DNA of 5,315 nucleotides from an uncultured Lachnospiraceae bacterium (GTDB taxonomy: Bacteria > Bacillota_A > Clostridia > Lachnospirales > Lachnospiraceae): NCBI GenBank assembly GCA_902795715.1, contig CADBME010000073.1, positions 1-5,315 of the forward strand. Direction: 5' to 3'. Below, piece after piece: positions 1-5,045 of this stretch; the first letter of the stretch is position 1; each line of letters starts with the position of its first letter. Position numbers and translations under genes: made by a program. Below the pieces are notes generated by a model. It saw only the letters and a program-made list of their open reading frames with translations, was not told the DNA's origin and searched no databases.

Positions 1-1152
1 AAAGTGGAGAACAGCAGTTTGAAAGCCGGTTTCCTTTTTTCCGGAGATAGTGAAGCAACAAGTACCATTGCCCGCAAAAGCGATATTGAAAAAATGCAGG
101 GAGCTACAGGTCTGACAGACAGTCAGATCCTGACTGCAGAAAATGTTAAGAAAGATTCGGTCGGGAAAAAGGTGAAAGAGCTTGTTGGCAAAGGCTGCGG
201 TATTATTTTCTCTACAGACTGTGACCTGGAGGGGAAAATAATCAAATGCGCCGCCAAGTATCCTGATGTAGTCTTTTGCCAGGAAGGTGGACGAAAGGCT
301 GCGGAAAGCGGACTGAGCAACTATCATACATATAATACAAGAATCTTTGAAGCCTACCATGTCGGAGGGCTTGTTGCCGGAAAGAAACTGGTGGAAAGAC
401 TCAATAACGGCAAAGCGGAACCCTACAATTTCCAGGTAGGATTCGTGGCAGAAAAGAAAAGGCCTGATGCCATCTGCTGTGCCATGGCATTTTTCCTGGG
501 TGTAAAACGATCCTATTCCAATGCCAAGATGTATATCCGCTATGTGGGAAGCGAAGGGGTCTATGATGATGACGGCAAGGAAGCCAAACAGCTGGTTCGG
601 GCCGGAGTATCCATCATGGGTGAATACACATCGACGACCGCTGTCGCTGCCGTCTGCGCAGAAAATGATATTCCTGTTGTCGGCCGCGATATCGGAATGC
701 TTGATGTAGCCCCCAAGGATGCCCTCACCTCAGCCGTATCCGACTGGAGCATCTACTACACCTATGCCATAGAGCAATTTGACAAGAAGGAAGCCATCGA
801 TCAGGATTGGTCTGCCGGCTACGCTGAGAAAGCCAATATTATCTCCCAGCTCAATGATGAGCAGATCGCAGCCGAAACCGTATATGACGTGGCCGAGCTG
901 GAAAAAAATATCCGGGACGGAAAAGCCAAGATATTCAATACCAAGAACTTCACCATAGATGAGCAGAAGCTGGAAGATCTGGTGAAAAACAATAAGGATT
1001 ATGCCAGATTCAAAAACTATGTCAAGGGCGGACAGTATCTTGAATGCAAAGACCATTCCGCGCCGGAATGGGATATTCTGATCGACGGATCGGAAGTGAG
1101 CGATTACGACTACATAGGAGCAGAAGCTGCTGAAAACGGAGAGGGCGAATAA
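1..1152 (+). CDS. BMP-family ABC transporter substrate-binding protein, 5'-truncated by the window edge
   Basis: Probable extracytoplasmic lipoprotein that captures a small solute, typically a purine nucleoside in characterised Med/PnrA relatives, and hands it to an ABC importer. The substrate here is unknown. The frame is already open at base 1 (AAA then GTG), so the GTG at 4 is probably internal: the visible protein begins at the first beta strand of the fold (SLKAGFLFSGDSEATST) with no signal peptide or lipobox. Roughly 30-45 residues are probably missing. Counting from the GTG, family-like landmarks are GCGIIFSTDCD (64-74), the strand YPDVVFCQEGG (86-96), an N-Y-H-T-Y-N-T-R stretch followed by EAYHVGGLVAG (near 106-126), FFLGVKRSYSNAKMYIRYVGS (163-183), SDWSIYYTYAIEQF (246-259), and a C-terminal FNTKNFTIDEQ / SAPEWDILIDG ending typical of clostridial members. 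An acidic tail rich in Asp and Glu follows. No permease or ATPase gene is visible, so transporter partners lie upstream or elsewhere. The family call is from sequence recognition alone. Confidence 0.85.
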   Translation, partial: KVENSSLKAGFLFSGDSEATSTIARKSDIEKMQGATGLTDSQILTAENVKKDSVGKKVKELVGKGCGIIFSTDCDLEGKIIKCAAKYPDVVFCQEGGRKAAESGLSNYHTYNTRIFEAYHVGGLVAGKKLVERLNNGKAEPYNFQVGFVAEKKRPDAICCAMAFFLGVKRSYSNAKMYIRYVGSEGVYDDDGKEAKQLVRAGVSIMGEYTSTTAVAAVCAENDIPVVGRDIGMLDVAPKDALTSAVSDWSIYYTYAIEQFDKKEAIDQDWSAGYAEKANIISQLNDEQIAAETVYDVAELEKNIRDGKAKIFNTKNFTIDEQKLEDLVKNNKDYARFKNYVKGGQYLECKDHSAPEWDILIDGSEVSDYDYIGAEAAENGEGE

Positions 1153-1174
1153 AACCAGTCAGGAAATCTTTCCC

Positions 1175-1203
1175 TTGCCATTTCATCACTTGTGTGATAT
1201 AGT
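1175..1203 (+). promoter_or_regulatory. Sigma-A promoter with extended -10, upstream of secG
   Basis: A -35 box TTGCCA (1175-1180) is separated by exactly 17 bases from a -10 box TATAGT (1198-1203). The -10 is preceded by TG plus one base (TGATATAGT), the extended -10 motif. Transcription should begin near 1210, giving a leader of about 40 bases before the secG start. A perfect 5-bp inverted repeat ATCAC-TTGT-GTGAT (1185-1198) fills much of the spacer. It could be an operator half-site pair or chance. The promoter makes secG transcription independent of the BMP gene, although I see no clear terminator between them. Confidence 0.7.
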
Positions 1204-1238
1204 AGAGCAGATTTGTGTGTAACATTTTACTTATAACC

Positions 1239-1247
1239 AGGAGGTGG
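1239..1247 (+). promoter_or_regulatory. Strong Shine-Dalgarno that fixes the secG start at TTG
   Basis: AGGAGGTGG is nearly a full complement to the 3' end of 16S rRNA. It contains the GTG (1244-1246) that would give the longest reading frame, and ideal spacing points to TTG 1253. The CTG at 1250 is too close. Confidence 0.85.
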
Positions 1248-1252
1248 CACTG

Positions 1253-1489
1253 TTGTTAAGAACAGTATTAACCGTTTGTTTTATGATCATATGCATTGTA
1301 TTGATGATTGTCGTATTGATGCAGGAAAGCAAAGACTCCGGTCTCGGGTCTCTGAGCGGCGAAGTAGACAGCTTTGTGCGTAAGAACCGCGGACGGACCA
1401 GAGAAGGAAAGCTGGTCCGAATCACGACCATTTTAGGAGTTTTATTCTTTGTACTTGCCATCGTACTGAACCTGAAGGTTCTTCCCTGA
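1253..1489 (+). CDS. secG: SecG, preprotein translocase subunit
   Basis: Small membrane subunit of the SecYEG translocon, which stimulates SecA-driven export of unfolded preproteins. I place the start at TTG 1253 because the Shine-Dalgarno AGGAGGTGG (1239-1247) ends its AGGAGG core 8 bases before it. The GTG at 1244 lies inside that ribosome binding site and is unlikely to initiate. The resulting 78-residue protein has the SecG layout: a first membrane segment (about 5-23, VLTVCFMIICIVLMIVVLM), then QESKDSGLGSLSGEVDSF, a conserved cytoplasmic loop rich in Gly and Ser, then a basic stretch (RKNRGRTREGK, 43-53), and a second membrane segment (about 57-74) followed by a short tail. Length matches the usual 70-85 residues in Firmicutes. 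It has its own promoter upstream and a hairpin terminator 20 bases downstream, with rnr following, the common Firmicute order. Confidence 0.93.
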   Translation: MLRTVLTVCFMIICIVLMIVVLMQESKDSGLGSLSGEVDSFVRKNRGRTREGKLVRITTILGVLFFVLAIVLNLKVLP

Positions 1490-1510
1490 TCATAATATAA
1501 GCAGACACTT

Positions 1511-1540
1511 AAGCCGCTTCCCGAGTGAAGCGGCTTTATT
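1511..1540 (+). terminator. Intrinsic terminator or attenuator after secG
   Basis: A perfect 10-bp inverted repeat AAGCCGCTTC (1511-1520) / GAAGCGGCTT (1527-1536) with a six-base loop CCGAGT is followed by TTTATTA. The stem is strong and GC-rich, but the U tract is short and interrupted, so it may only reduce readthrough into rnr. It lies 21 bases beyond the secG stop codon and would set a lower level of rnr than secG on a shared transcript. Confidence 0.75.
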
Positions 1541-1699
1541 ACGTAGTGGGATAAAGACTGGCGTCTTCATTAACAGGGGGACAGTGGCTGAAAAAAACAG
1601 CTTTCATATAAAATACAAGAAGGAGTGCGGAAGCAGAATCGACTTGAGAAGGAAGAAGATTAAAAGCCTTAGCCGGCCGGTGGAAAAGTGGGGACCTTT
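1541..1699 (+). promoter_or_regulatory. rnr upstream region: untranslated leader with candidate weak promoter
   Basis: No gene is supported here. An in-frame stop at 1661-1663 and another at 1670-1672 rule out an rnr extension through this region. A TATAAA at 1607-1612 could be a -10, but its -35 position (about 1584-1590, GTGGCTG) is poor. Two small potential hairpins are visible: AAGAC-TGGC-GTCTT (1554-1567) and GGCTG-A7-CAGCT around 1586-1602. An eight-base palindrome CCGGCCGG (1673-1680) precedes the ribosome binding site. AAGAAGGAG (1617-1625) resembles a Shine-Dalgarno but leads to no plausible reading frame. Confidence 0.35.
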
Positions 1700-3862
1700 A
1701 TGACATCTGAATTATTTAAGTACAGAAAAAATGTCATCCGCGAGATGATTTACGATGAAAACTACATACCGTTGAAGTTGAAGGATATGGCTTTTTTTCT
1801 GGGTATTTCCGGGGATGAGCGGGAAGACCTGCGCATGGTGGTCGAAGCTCTGGTGGAAGAAGGAGTTGTTGAGAGGACGGCCAGGGGTAAATATATCCGG
1901 CCTCAGAACCGCAATGTGACGGGAGTTTTTTCTTCTACAGAGAGAGGCTTCGGCTTTGTCCGTGTCGAAGATTCGGAAGAGGAGATTTTTATTCCTCAGC
2001 CCTATGTCAATGGTGCCTTTCATAAAGACCGTGTCCGTGTCCGGGTGAAACAGGCCGGTGACCGTTCGGGCAGAAAAGCGGAGGGGATGATTACCGCTAT
2101 CCTTGCACGGGGGATTTCCAGCCTGATTGGTACCTGGGTATGCCAGGATGGTTCTTTTGGTTTTGTTCTTCCGGATGACCGCCATATAGGAAAAGATATC
2201 CATGTATCCAAAAAAAAGAGCATGGGAGCGGAAGACGGGGATAAGGTAGTGGTTGCCTTGCGCGATTACGGTGGAGACTTCAGGAATCCTGAAGGGGAAA
2301 TCACGGAGATTCTCGGACATGTATCGGATCCTGAGACAGACGTAACCTCAGTCCTCAGAGCTTTTGAGATCGAGGAAGACTTTCCGAAATCTGCTCTGAA
2401 AGAAGCAGACCTTCTGCCTGAATCTGTGGATACAGATCAGCTATTGGATAAGAATCCCGGCAGAAAGGATTACAGAGACCTTCTGACGGTGACTATAGAC
2501 GGGGAGGATGCCAGAGATCTGGACGACGCCATCAGCATTTCCAAAAAGGAGGATTCCTCAGGGTTTTATTATCATCTGGGGGTCCATATTGCTGATGTCA
2601 CCGAATATGTTAGGGAAGGAAGCGCCCTGGACCGGGAGGCATGGAAGAGGGGGACCAGTATATATCTGGCAGACCGGGTCGTTCCCATGCTGCCCCGCCG
2701 TCTTTCCAACGGTATCTGTTCTTTACATGCCGGAAGAGACCGGCTGACCTTAAGCTGTGTAATCACCTTTGACCAGGAAGGGAATGTAATCGATTACGGA
2801 ATTGAGGAGTCGGTGATTCGTGTCGACCGACGCTTGTCCTATGACCAAGTACAGAGAATCCTTGAGAGCCAGCCTTCCGGGAAGGAGTCCGATTCTTGTG
2901 GAAAAGACCCCATCCGGGATATGTGTTTTCTCATGGCCGAAGCAGCAGCCATATTAAAAGAAAAACGACGTCGTCGGGGTTCCATAGAATTTGACTTTCC
3001 CGAATCAAAAATCTATCTGGACCAGAAGGGATACGTCAGTGATATCCGGCCTTATGAGAGAAATACCGCAACCGATATCATCGAGGACTTTATGCTCCTG
3101 GCCAATGAGACGATCGCAGAAGATGCCTGGTGGCAGGAAATACCCTTTATCTACCGGATCCACGAAGATCCGGACCCTCACAGGATTGCTGAGCTGGGTA
3201 TCCTCATCCGCAATTTCGGATATCACCTTAAAGCCGCAGGAGATCATTTTCATCCAAAGGAGATACAGAAACTCCTCTTCTCACTGGAAGACCAGCCGGA
3301 GGAAGCCCTCATCAGCCGCCTGGCCCTCCGGTCCATGAAAAGAGCACGCTATACCAGCGTCAACTCCGGCCACTTCGGTTTGTCGGCAAAGTACTATACC
3401 CATTTCACCTCTCCCATCCGACGATATCCGGATCTGCAGATTCACCGGATCATCAAGGACAACATCCATGGAAGACTGGGTCAGGATCGTATTCTTCATT
3501 ACGAGGAAATACTTCCGGAAACAGCCTCCCACAGCTCGGACCGGGAACGGAGAGCTCAGGAAGCTGAAAGAGAAGTGGAAAAGCTTAAGAAGGCCGAATA
3601 CATGAGCCGGCACCTGAAAGAAAGCTATGAAGGCCTGATCTCAGGAGTCACAGCAGGAGGACTCTTTGTTGAACTGGAAAATACTGTGGAAGGCTTTGTA
3701 CCGATCTCCAGCCTTTATGATGATTATTATATATACGATCAGGCAGGATACCGCATGTACGGAGAAGACTTTGGAAAAGAATACAAGCTGGGCCAGAAAG
3801 TCAAGGTCACGGTTCTGCAGGCGGACAAAGCTTCAAAGAGGGTAGAATTTCAGATAAACTGA
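1700..3862 (+). CDS. rnr: Ribonuclease R (RNB-family 3'-5' exoribonuclease)
   Basis: Processive 3'-5' exoribonuclease able to degrade structured RNA: rRNA and mRNA turnover, and in studied bacteria removal of non-stop mRNA during trans-translation. I choose ATG 1700 (720 residues): GTGGGG (1688-1693) serves as its Shine-Dalgarno and overlaps the GTG at 1688 that would add four residues. Domains in order: N-terminal winged helix (about 1-68), two cold-shock-type OB domains (about 72-135 with RGFGFVRVE, and 140-207 with GSFGFVLPDD), the RNB catalytic domain (about 255-590), and a C-terminal S1 domain (about 643-719). The catalytic motif IDGEDARDLDDA keeps the metal-binding aspartates D267, D273, D275 and D276. 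The motif YYTHFTSPIRRYPDL (565-579) supplies the conserved nucleotide-binding region. The protein ends directly after S1, without the lysine-rich tail of the E. coli enzyme. A highly charged stretch (614-634) links RNB to S1. It is followed by smpB and ssrA, consistent with a role in trans-translation. Confidence 0.96.
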   Translation: MTSELFKYRKNVIREMIYDENYIPLKLKDMAFFLGISGDEREDLRMVVEALVEEGVVERTARGKYIRPQNRNVTGVFSSTERGFGFVRVEDSEEEIFIPQPYVNGAFHKDRVRVRVKQAGDRSGRKAEGMITAILARGISSLIGTWVCQDGSFGFVLPDDRHIGKDIHVSKKKSMGAEDGDKVVVALRDYGGDFRNPEGEITEILGHVSDPETDVTSVLRAFEIEEDFPKSALKEADLLPESVDTDQLLDKNPGRKDYRDLLTVTIDGEDARDLDDAISISKKEDSSGFYYHLGVHIADVTEYVREGSALDREAWKRGTSIYLADRVVPMLPRRLSNGICSLHAGRDRLTLSCVITFDQEGNVIDYGIEESVIRVDRRLSYDQVQRILESQPSGKESDSCGKDPIRDMCFLMAEAAAILKEKRRRRGSIEFDFPESKIYLDQKGYVSDIRPYERNTATDIIEDFMLLANETIAEDAWWQEIPFIYRIHEDPDPHRIAELGILIRNFGYHLKAAGDHFHPKEIQKLLFSLEDQPEEALISRLALRSMKRARYTSVNSGHFGLSAKYYTHFTSPIRRYPDLQIHRIIKDNIHGRLGQDRILHYEEILPETASHSSDRERRAQEAEREVEKLKKAEYMSRHLKESYEGLISGVTAGGLFVELENTVEGFVPISSLYDDYYIYDQAGYRMYGEDFGKEYKLGQKVKVTVLQADKASKRVEFQIN

Positions 3863-3874
3863 AATAGTCTCGGA

Positions 3875-3907
3875 CTAAAATGGCCGAACTAAAATGGGCT
3901 AAAATGG
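3875..3907 (+). repeat. Three direct copies of CTAAAATGG after rnr
   Basis: Exact nine-base copies lie at 3875-3883, 3889-3897 and 3899-3907, at start-to-start distances of 14 and 10 bases. They start 12 bases beyond the rnr stop. A small hairpin TAGTC-TCG-GACTA (3865-3877) overlaps the first copy. There is no U tract, so this is not a terminator. Spacing is irregular and the copies are few; likely local duplication, function unknown. Confidence 0.7.
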
Positions 3908-3922
3908 TCTACTCACCTCGGG

Positions 3923-3951
3923 ATGACTTTTTCACCACTTTATGATAGCAT
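3923..3951 (+). promoter_or_regulatory. Candidate weak promoter upstream of smpB
   Basis: ATGACT (3923-3928) and TAGCAT (3946-3951) match the -35 and -10 consensus at four of six positions each, with 17-base spacing. An overlapping TATGAT (3941-3946) is a better -10 but has only TCGGGA at the -35 position. Without a terminator between rnr and smpB, co-transcription is equally plausible. Confidence 0.25.
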
Positions 3952-3964
3952 AGAACAAGGACTG

Positions 3965-3995
3965 GCCGGTCGGTCAGGCAATGCCGAAAGCCGGC
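3965..3995 (+). promoter_or_regulatory. Potential hairpin in the smpB 5' untranslated region
   Basis: GCCGG (3965-3969) can pair with CCGGC (3991-3995) and TCGG (3970-3973) with CCGA (3984-3987), giving a nine-bp GC-rich stem interrupted by a three-base bulge (3988-3990). It ends 20 bases before the AAAGGAG ribosome binding site, so it would not mask that site but could affect mRNA stability or initiation. Seen by eye only. Confidence 0.4.
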
Positions 3996-4030
3996 GGATC
4001 AAAGAGTCGCAATTAAAGGAGAATCATACC

Positions 4031-4501
4031 ATGGCCAGATCAGAAGGCGTGAAGCTGATTGCAAACAATAAAAAAGCATACCACGATTACTTTATCGACG
4101 AGAAATATGAAGCCGGGATCTCCCTGGCCGGTACGGAGGTAAAGTCCCTTCGCATGGGCAAGTGCAGTATCAAAGAGTCCTTTGTCAGCGTAAAAAACGG
4201 GGAAGTCTTCATAAATCACATGCACATCAGCCCTTATGAAAAGGGAAATATCTTTAACAGAGATCCTCTGAGAGTAAGAAAACTTCTCCTCCACCGGTCT
4301 GAAATCGCTAAACTAAGCTCAAAAGTAAAGGAGAAGGGATATACCATCATGCCTCTGCGGGTTTATTTCAAAGGCAGTCTGGTAAAAGTGGAAATCGGTC
4401 TTGCCAGAGGAAAGAAAAACTATGACAAGCGCCATGACATCGCCAAAAAAGACGCCCGCAGAGAAGCGGAAAGAGACTTCAAGGTAAGAAATCTGGGATA
4501 G
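4031..4501 (+). CDS. smpB: SsrA-binding protein SmpB
   Basis: Binds the tRNA-like domain of tmRNA and delivers it to the decoding site of stalled ribosomes, where its C-terminal tail takes the place of an absent mRNA and codon-anticodon pairing. The start is ATG 4031, preceded by AAAGGAG (4015-4021) at nine-base spacing, giving 156 residues, the normal length. An ATG at 3923 in the same frame would add 36 residues without SmpB character and has no ribosome binding site. Visible family motifs: [12 protein letters not shown] (11-22), [26 protein letters not shown] (26-51, in two adjoining blocks), the turn with [12 protein letters not shown] (62-73) and [12 protein letters not shown] (78-89), and [15 protein letters not shown] (101-115). 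The tail [12 protein letters not shown] (123-134) and the following basic helix [15 protein letters not shown] carry the residues placed in the mRNA path. Nothing essential appears missing. ssrA follows immediately, so protein and RNA partner are encoded side by side. Confidence 0.97.
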   Translation: MARSEGVKLIANNKKAYHDYFIDEKYEAGISLAGTEVKSLRMGKCSIKESFVSVKNGEVFINHMHISPYEKGNIFNRDPLRVRKLLLHRSEIAKLSSKVKEKGYTIMPLRVYFKGSLVKVEIGLARGKKNYDKRHDIAKKDARREAERDFKVRNLG

Positions 4502-4504
4502 AAT

Positions 4505-4520
4505 TTTTACTATAGTAAAA
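4505..4520. promoter_or_regulatory. Perfect 16-base palindrome upstream of the ssrA promoter
   Basis: TTTTACTATAGTAAAA reads identically on both strands. It begins four bases after the smpB stop and ends four bases before the ssrA -35 box. The position suits an AT-rich upstream promoter element or a dimeric regulator site. It is too AT-rich and lacks a loop to be a convincing terminator. No specific regulator is identified. Confidence 0.5.
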
Positions 4521-4524
4521 CTAC

Positions 4525-4554
4525 TTGACAGAAAGCTTACTTCAACAGTATAGT
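4525..4554 (+). promoter_or_regulatory. Sigma-A promoter of ssrA
   Basis: A perfect -35 TTGACA (4525-4530) and a -10 TATAGT (4549-4554, five of six) are separated by 18 bases. Transcription should start near 4561, giving a short precursor leader of about 28 bases before the mature tmRNA. The near-consensus boxes fit the abundant expression of tmRNA. Confidence 0.85.
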
Positions 4555-4562
4555 TAGAAAGT

Positions 4563-4581
4563 GTCAGTCAACGCAACTGAC
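4563..4581 (+). other. Hairpin in the pre-tmRNA 5' leader
   Basis: GTCAGT (4563-4568) and ACTGAC (4576-4581) form a perfect six-bp stem around the loop CAACGCA. It sits between the predicted transcription start and the mature 5' end at 4589, the segment RNase P should remove. Confidence 0.5.
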
Positions 4582-4588
4582 CCTGTAA

Positions 4589-4931
4589 GGGCTTGTACTG
4601 GTTTCGACGGGGATTTTGAACATAGGGCAGCCATCCGTGGTTCCGGGACCACGCTAAAACCTGGAATTAAATATAATCGCTGAAGAACATTTAGCATTCG
4701 CTGCCTAAGGGCAGCTGTCGGCCCTGATTTGTCCGCTGGTCAGGAAACCGGCACCATGTAGGCGGAACCCTCGTGCCCCTAAGCTTTGCCGGGTATGAAG
4801 TATGATGAAGCTACTGAAGTCCGTAGTTTGCTTTTAGACGACGGATAGAGGGAATGTCAAAATAGAGGCTGTGATGGGAGATACCGTATGGGATGGATTT
4901 TCGGACGCGGGTTCGATTCCCGCCAGGTCCA
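4589..4931 (+). ncRNA. ssrA: Transfer-messenger RNA (tmRNA, SsrA)
   Basis: Acts as tRNA then mRNA to release stalled ribosomes and append a degradation tag; partner SmpB is encoded just upstream. The one-piece (non-permuted) form is complete. Acceptor stem: GGGCTTG (4589-4595) pairs with CAGGTCC (4924-4930), two of the seven pairs being G-U. The conserved D-region signature TACTGGTTTCGACGGGGAT follows directly. The T arm is GCGGG (4907-4911), loop TTCGATT, CCCGC (4919-4923). Pseudoknot 1 can be traced: CGTGGT (4636-4641) pairs with ACCACG (4648-4653), and its loop TCCGGG (4642-4647) pairs with CCTGGA (4660-4665), 13 bases before the tag. Helix 5, GCTGCC (4700-4705) / GGCAGC (4710-4715), holds the tag stop codon in its loop. 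The 4716-4866 segment should hold the remaining pseudoknots, not fully traced. The discriminator is A4931; the next bases are TGA, so CCA is not encoded and must be added enzymatically. Confidence 0.96.
4679..4708 (+). other. tmRNA proteolysis-tag reading frame (AEEHLAFAA)
   Basis: The resume codon is taken as GCT 4679 because the preceding TTAAATATAATC matches the position and sequence seen before the resume codon in Bacillus subtilis tmRNA. The frame encodes A-E-E-H-L-A-F-A-A and ends at TAA 4706-4708. With the alanine carried by the charged tmRNA, the tag on a rescued peptide is ten residues. The C-terminal A-A after a hydrophobic-A-hydrophobic core is the usual ClpXP-type degron. Confidence 0.92.
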
Positions 4932-4938
4932 TGAAAAA

Positions 4939-4975
4939 GAAAAAAGATTCTCTGCTTGTCGGAGAATCTTTTTTC
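4939..4975. terminator. Strong bidirectional intrinsic terminator after ssrA
   Basis: GA6GATTCTC (4939-4952) pairs with GAGAATCT6C (4962-4975), extended inward by a T-G and a G-C pair to a 16-bp stem with a five-base loop (4955-4959). On the + strand the right arm is itself the T run, and more T-rich sequence follows from 4977. On the - strand the A run at 4934-4945 supplies the U tract. It starts eight bases past the tmRNA 3' end and isolates ssrA from the next gene. Confidence 0.93.
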
Positions 4976-4999
4976 ATATTATTTTTTATATATTATTAT
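4971..4999 (+). promoter_or_regulatory. Candidate promoter for the DUF362 gene, overlapping the terminator arm
   Basis: TTTTCA (4971-4976, four of six) and TATTAT (4994-4999, five of six) have 17-base spacing in a very AT-rich stretch. The start would be near 5006, giving a leader of about 40 bases. The low complexity of the region makes chance matches easy, but the gene needs a promoter because a strong terminator precedes it. Confidence 0.35.
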
Positions 5000-5045
5000 T
5001 ATCCCAAAAAACAAACAGCCAGGCTGGTAGATAGAGGAGTAAAAC

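Noticed and set aside
4..6. GTG 4 as a true start of the BMP-family gene
   Set aside because: The frame is open to base 1, no ribosome binding site can be seen, and the expected lipoprotein signal peptide is missing, so the gene almost certainly begins upstream.
1688..1699. GTG 1688 as the rnr start
   Set aside because: The GTG is part of the GTGGGG Shine-Dalgarno-like sequence for ATG 1700; nothing suitable lies upstream of the GTG.
1712..2320. 202-residue - strand reading frame inside rnr
   Set aside because: It lies wholly antisense to the well-conserved RNase R gene and has no recognisable domain; a shadow frame.
3875..3907. CRISPR-like or tandem-repeat array
   Set aside because: Only three nine-base copies with 1- and 5-base gaps; far too short and irregular for CRISPR.
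3923..4030. 36-residue N-terminal extension of SmpB from ATG 3923
   Set aside because: It has no ribosome binding site and no SmpB similarity, while ATG 4031 has AAAGGAG at good spacing and gives the normal family length.
4907..4980. Prophage or genomic-island attachment site at the ssrA 3' end
   Set aside because: ssrA is a known integration target, but here a native terminator and a housekeeping-type gene follow directly, with no integrase and no duplicated 3' segment in view.
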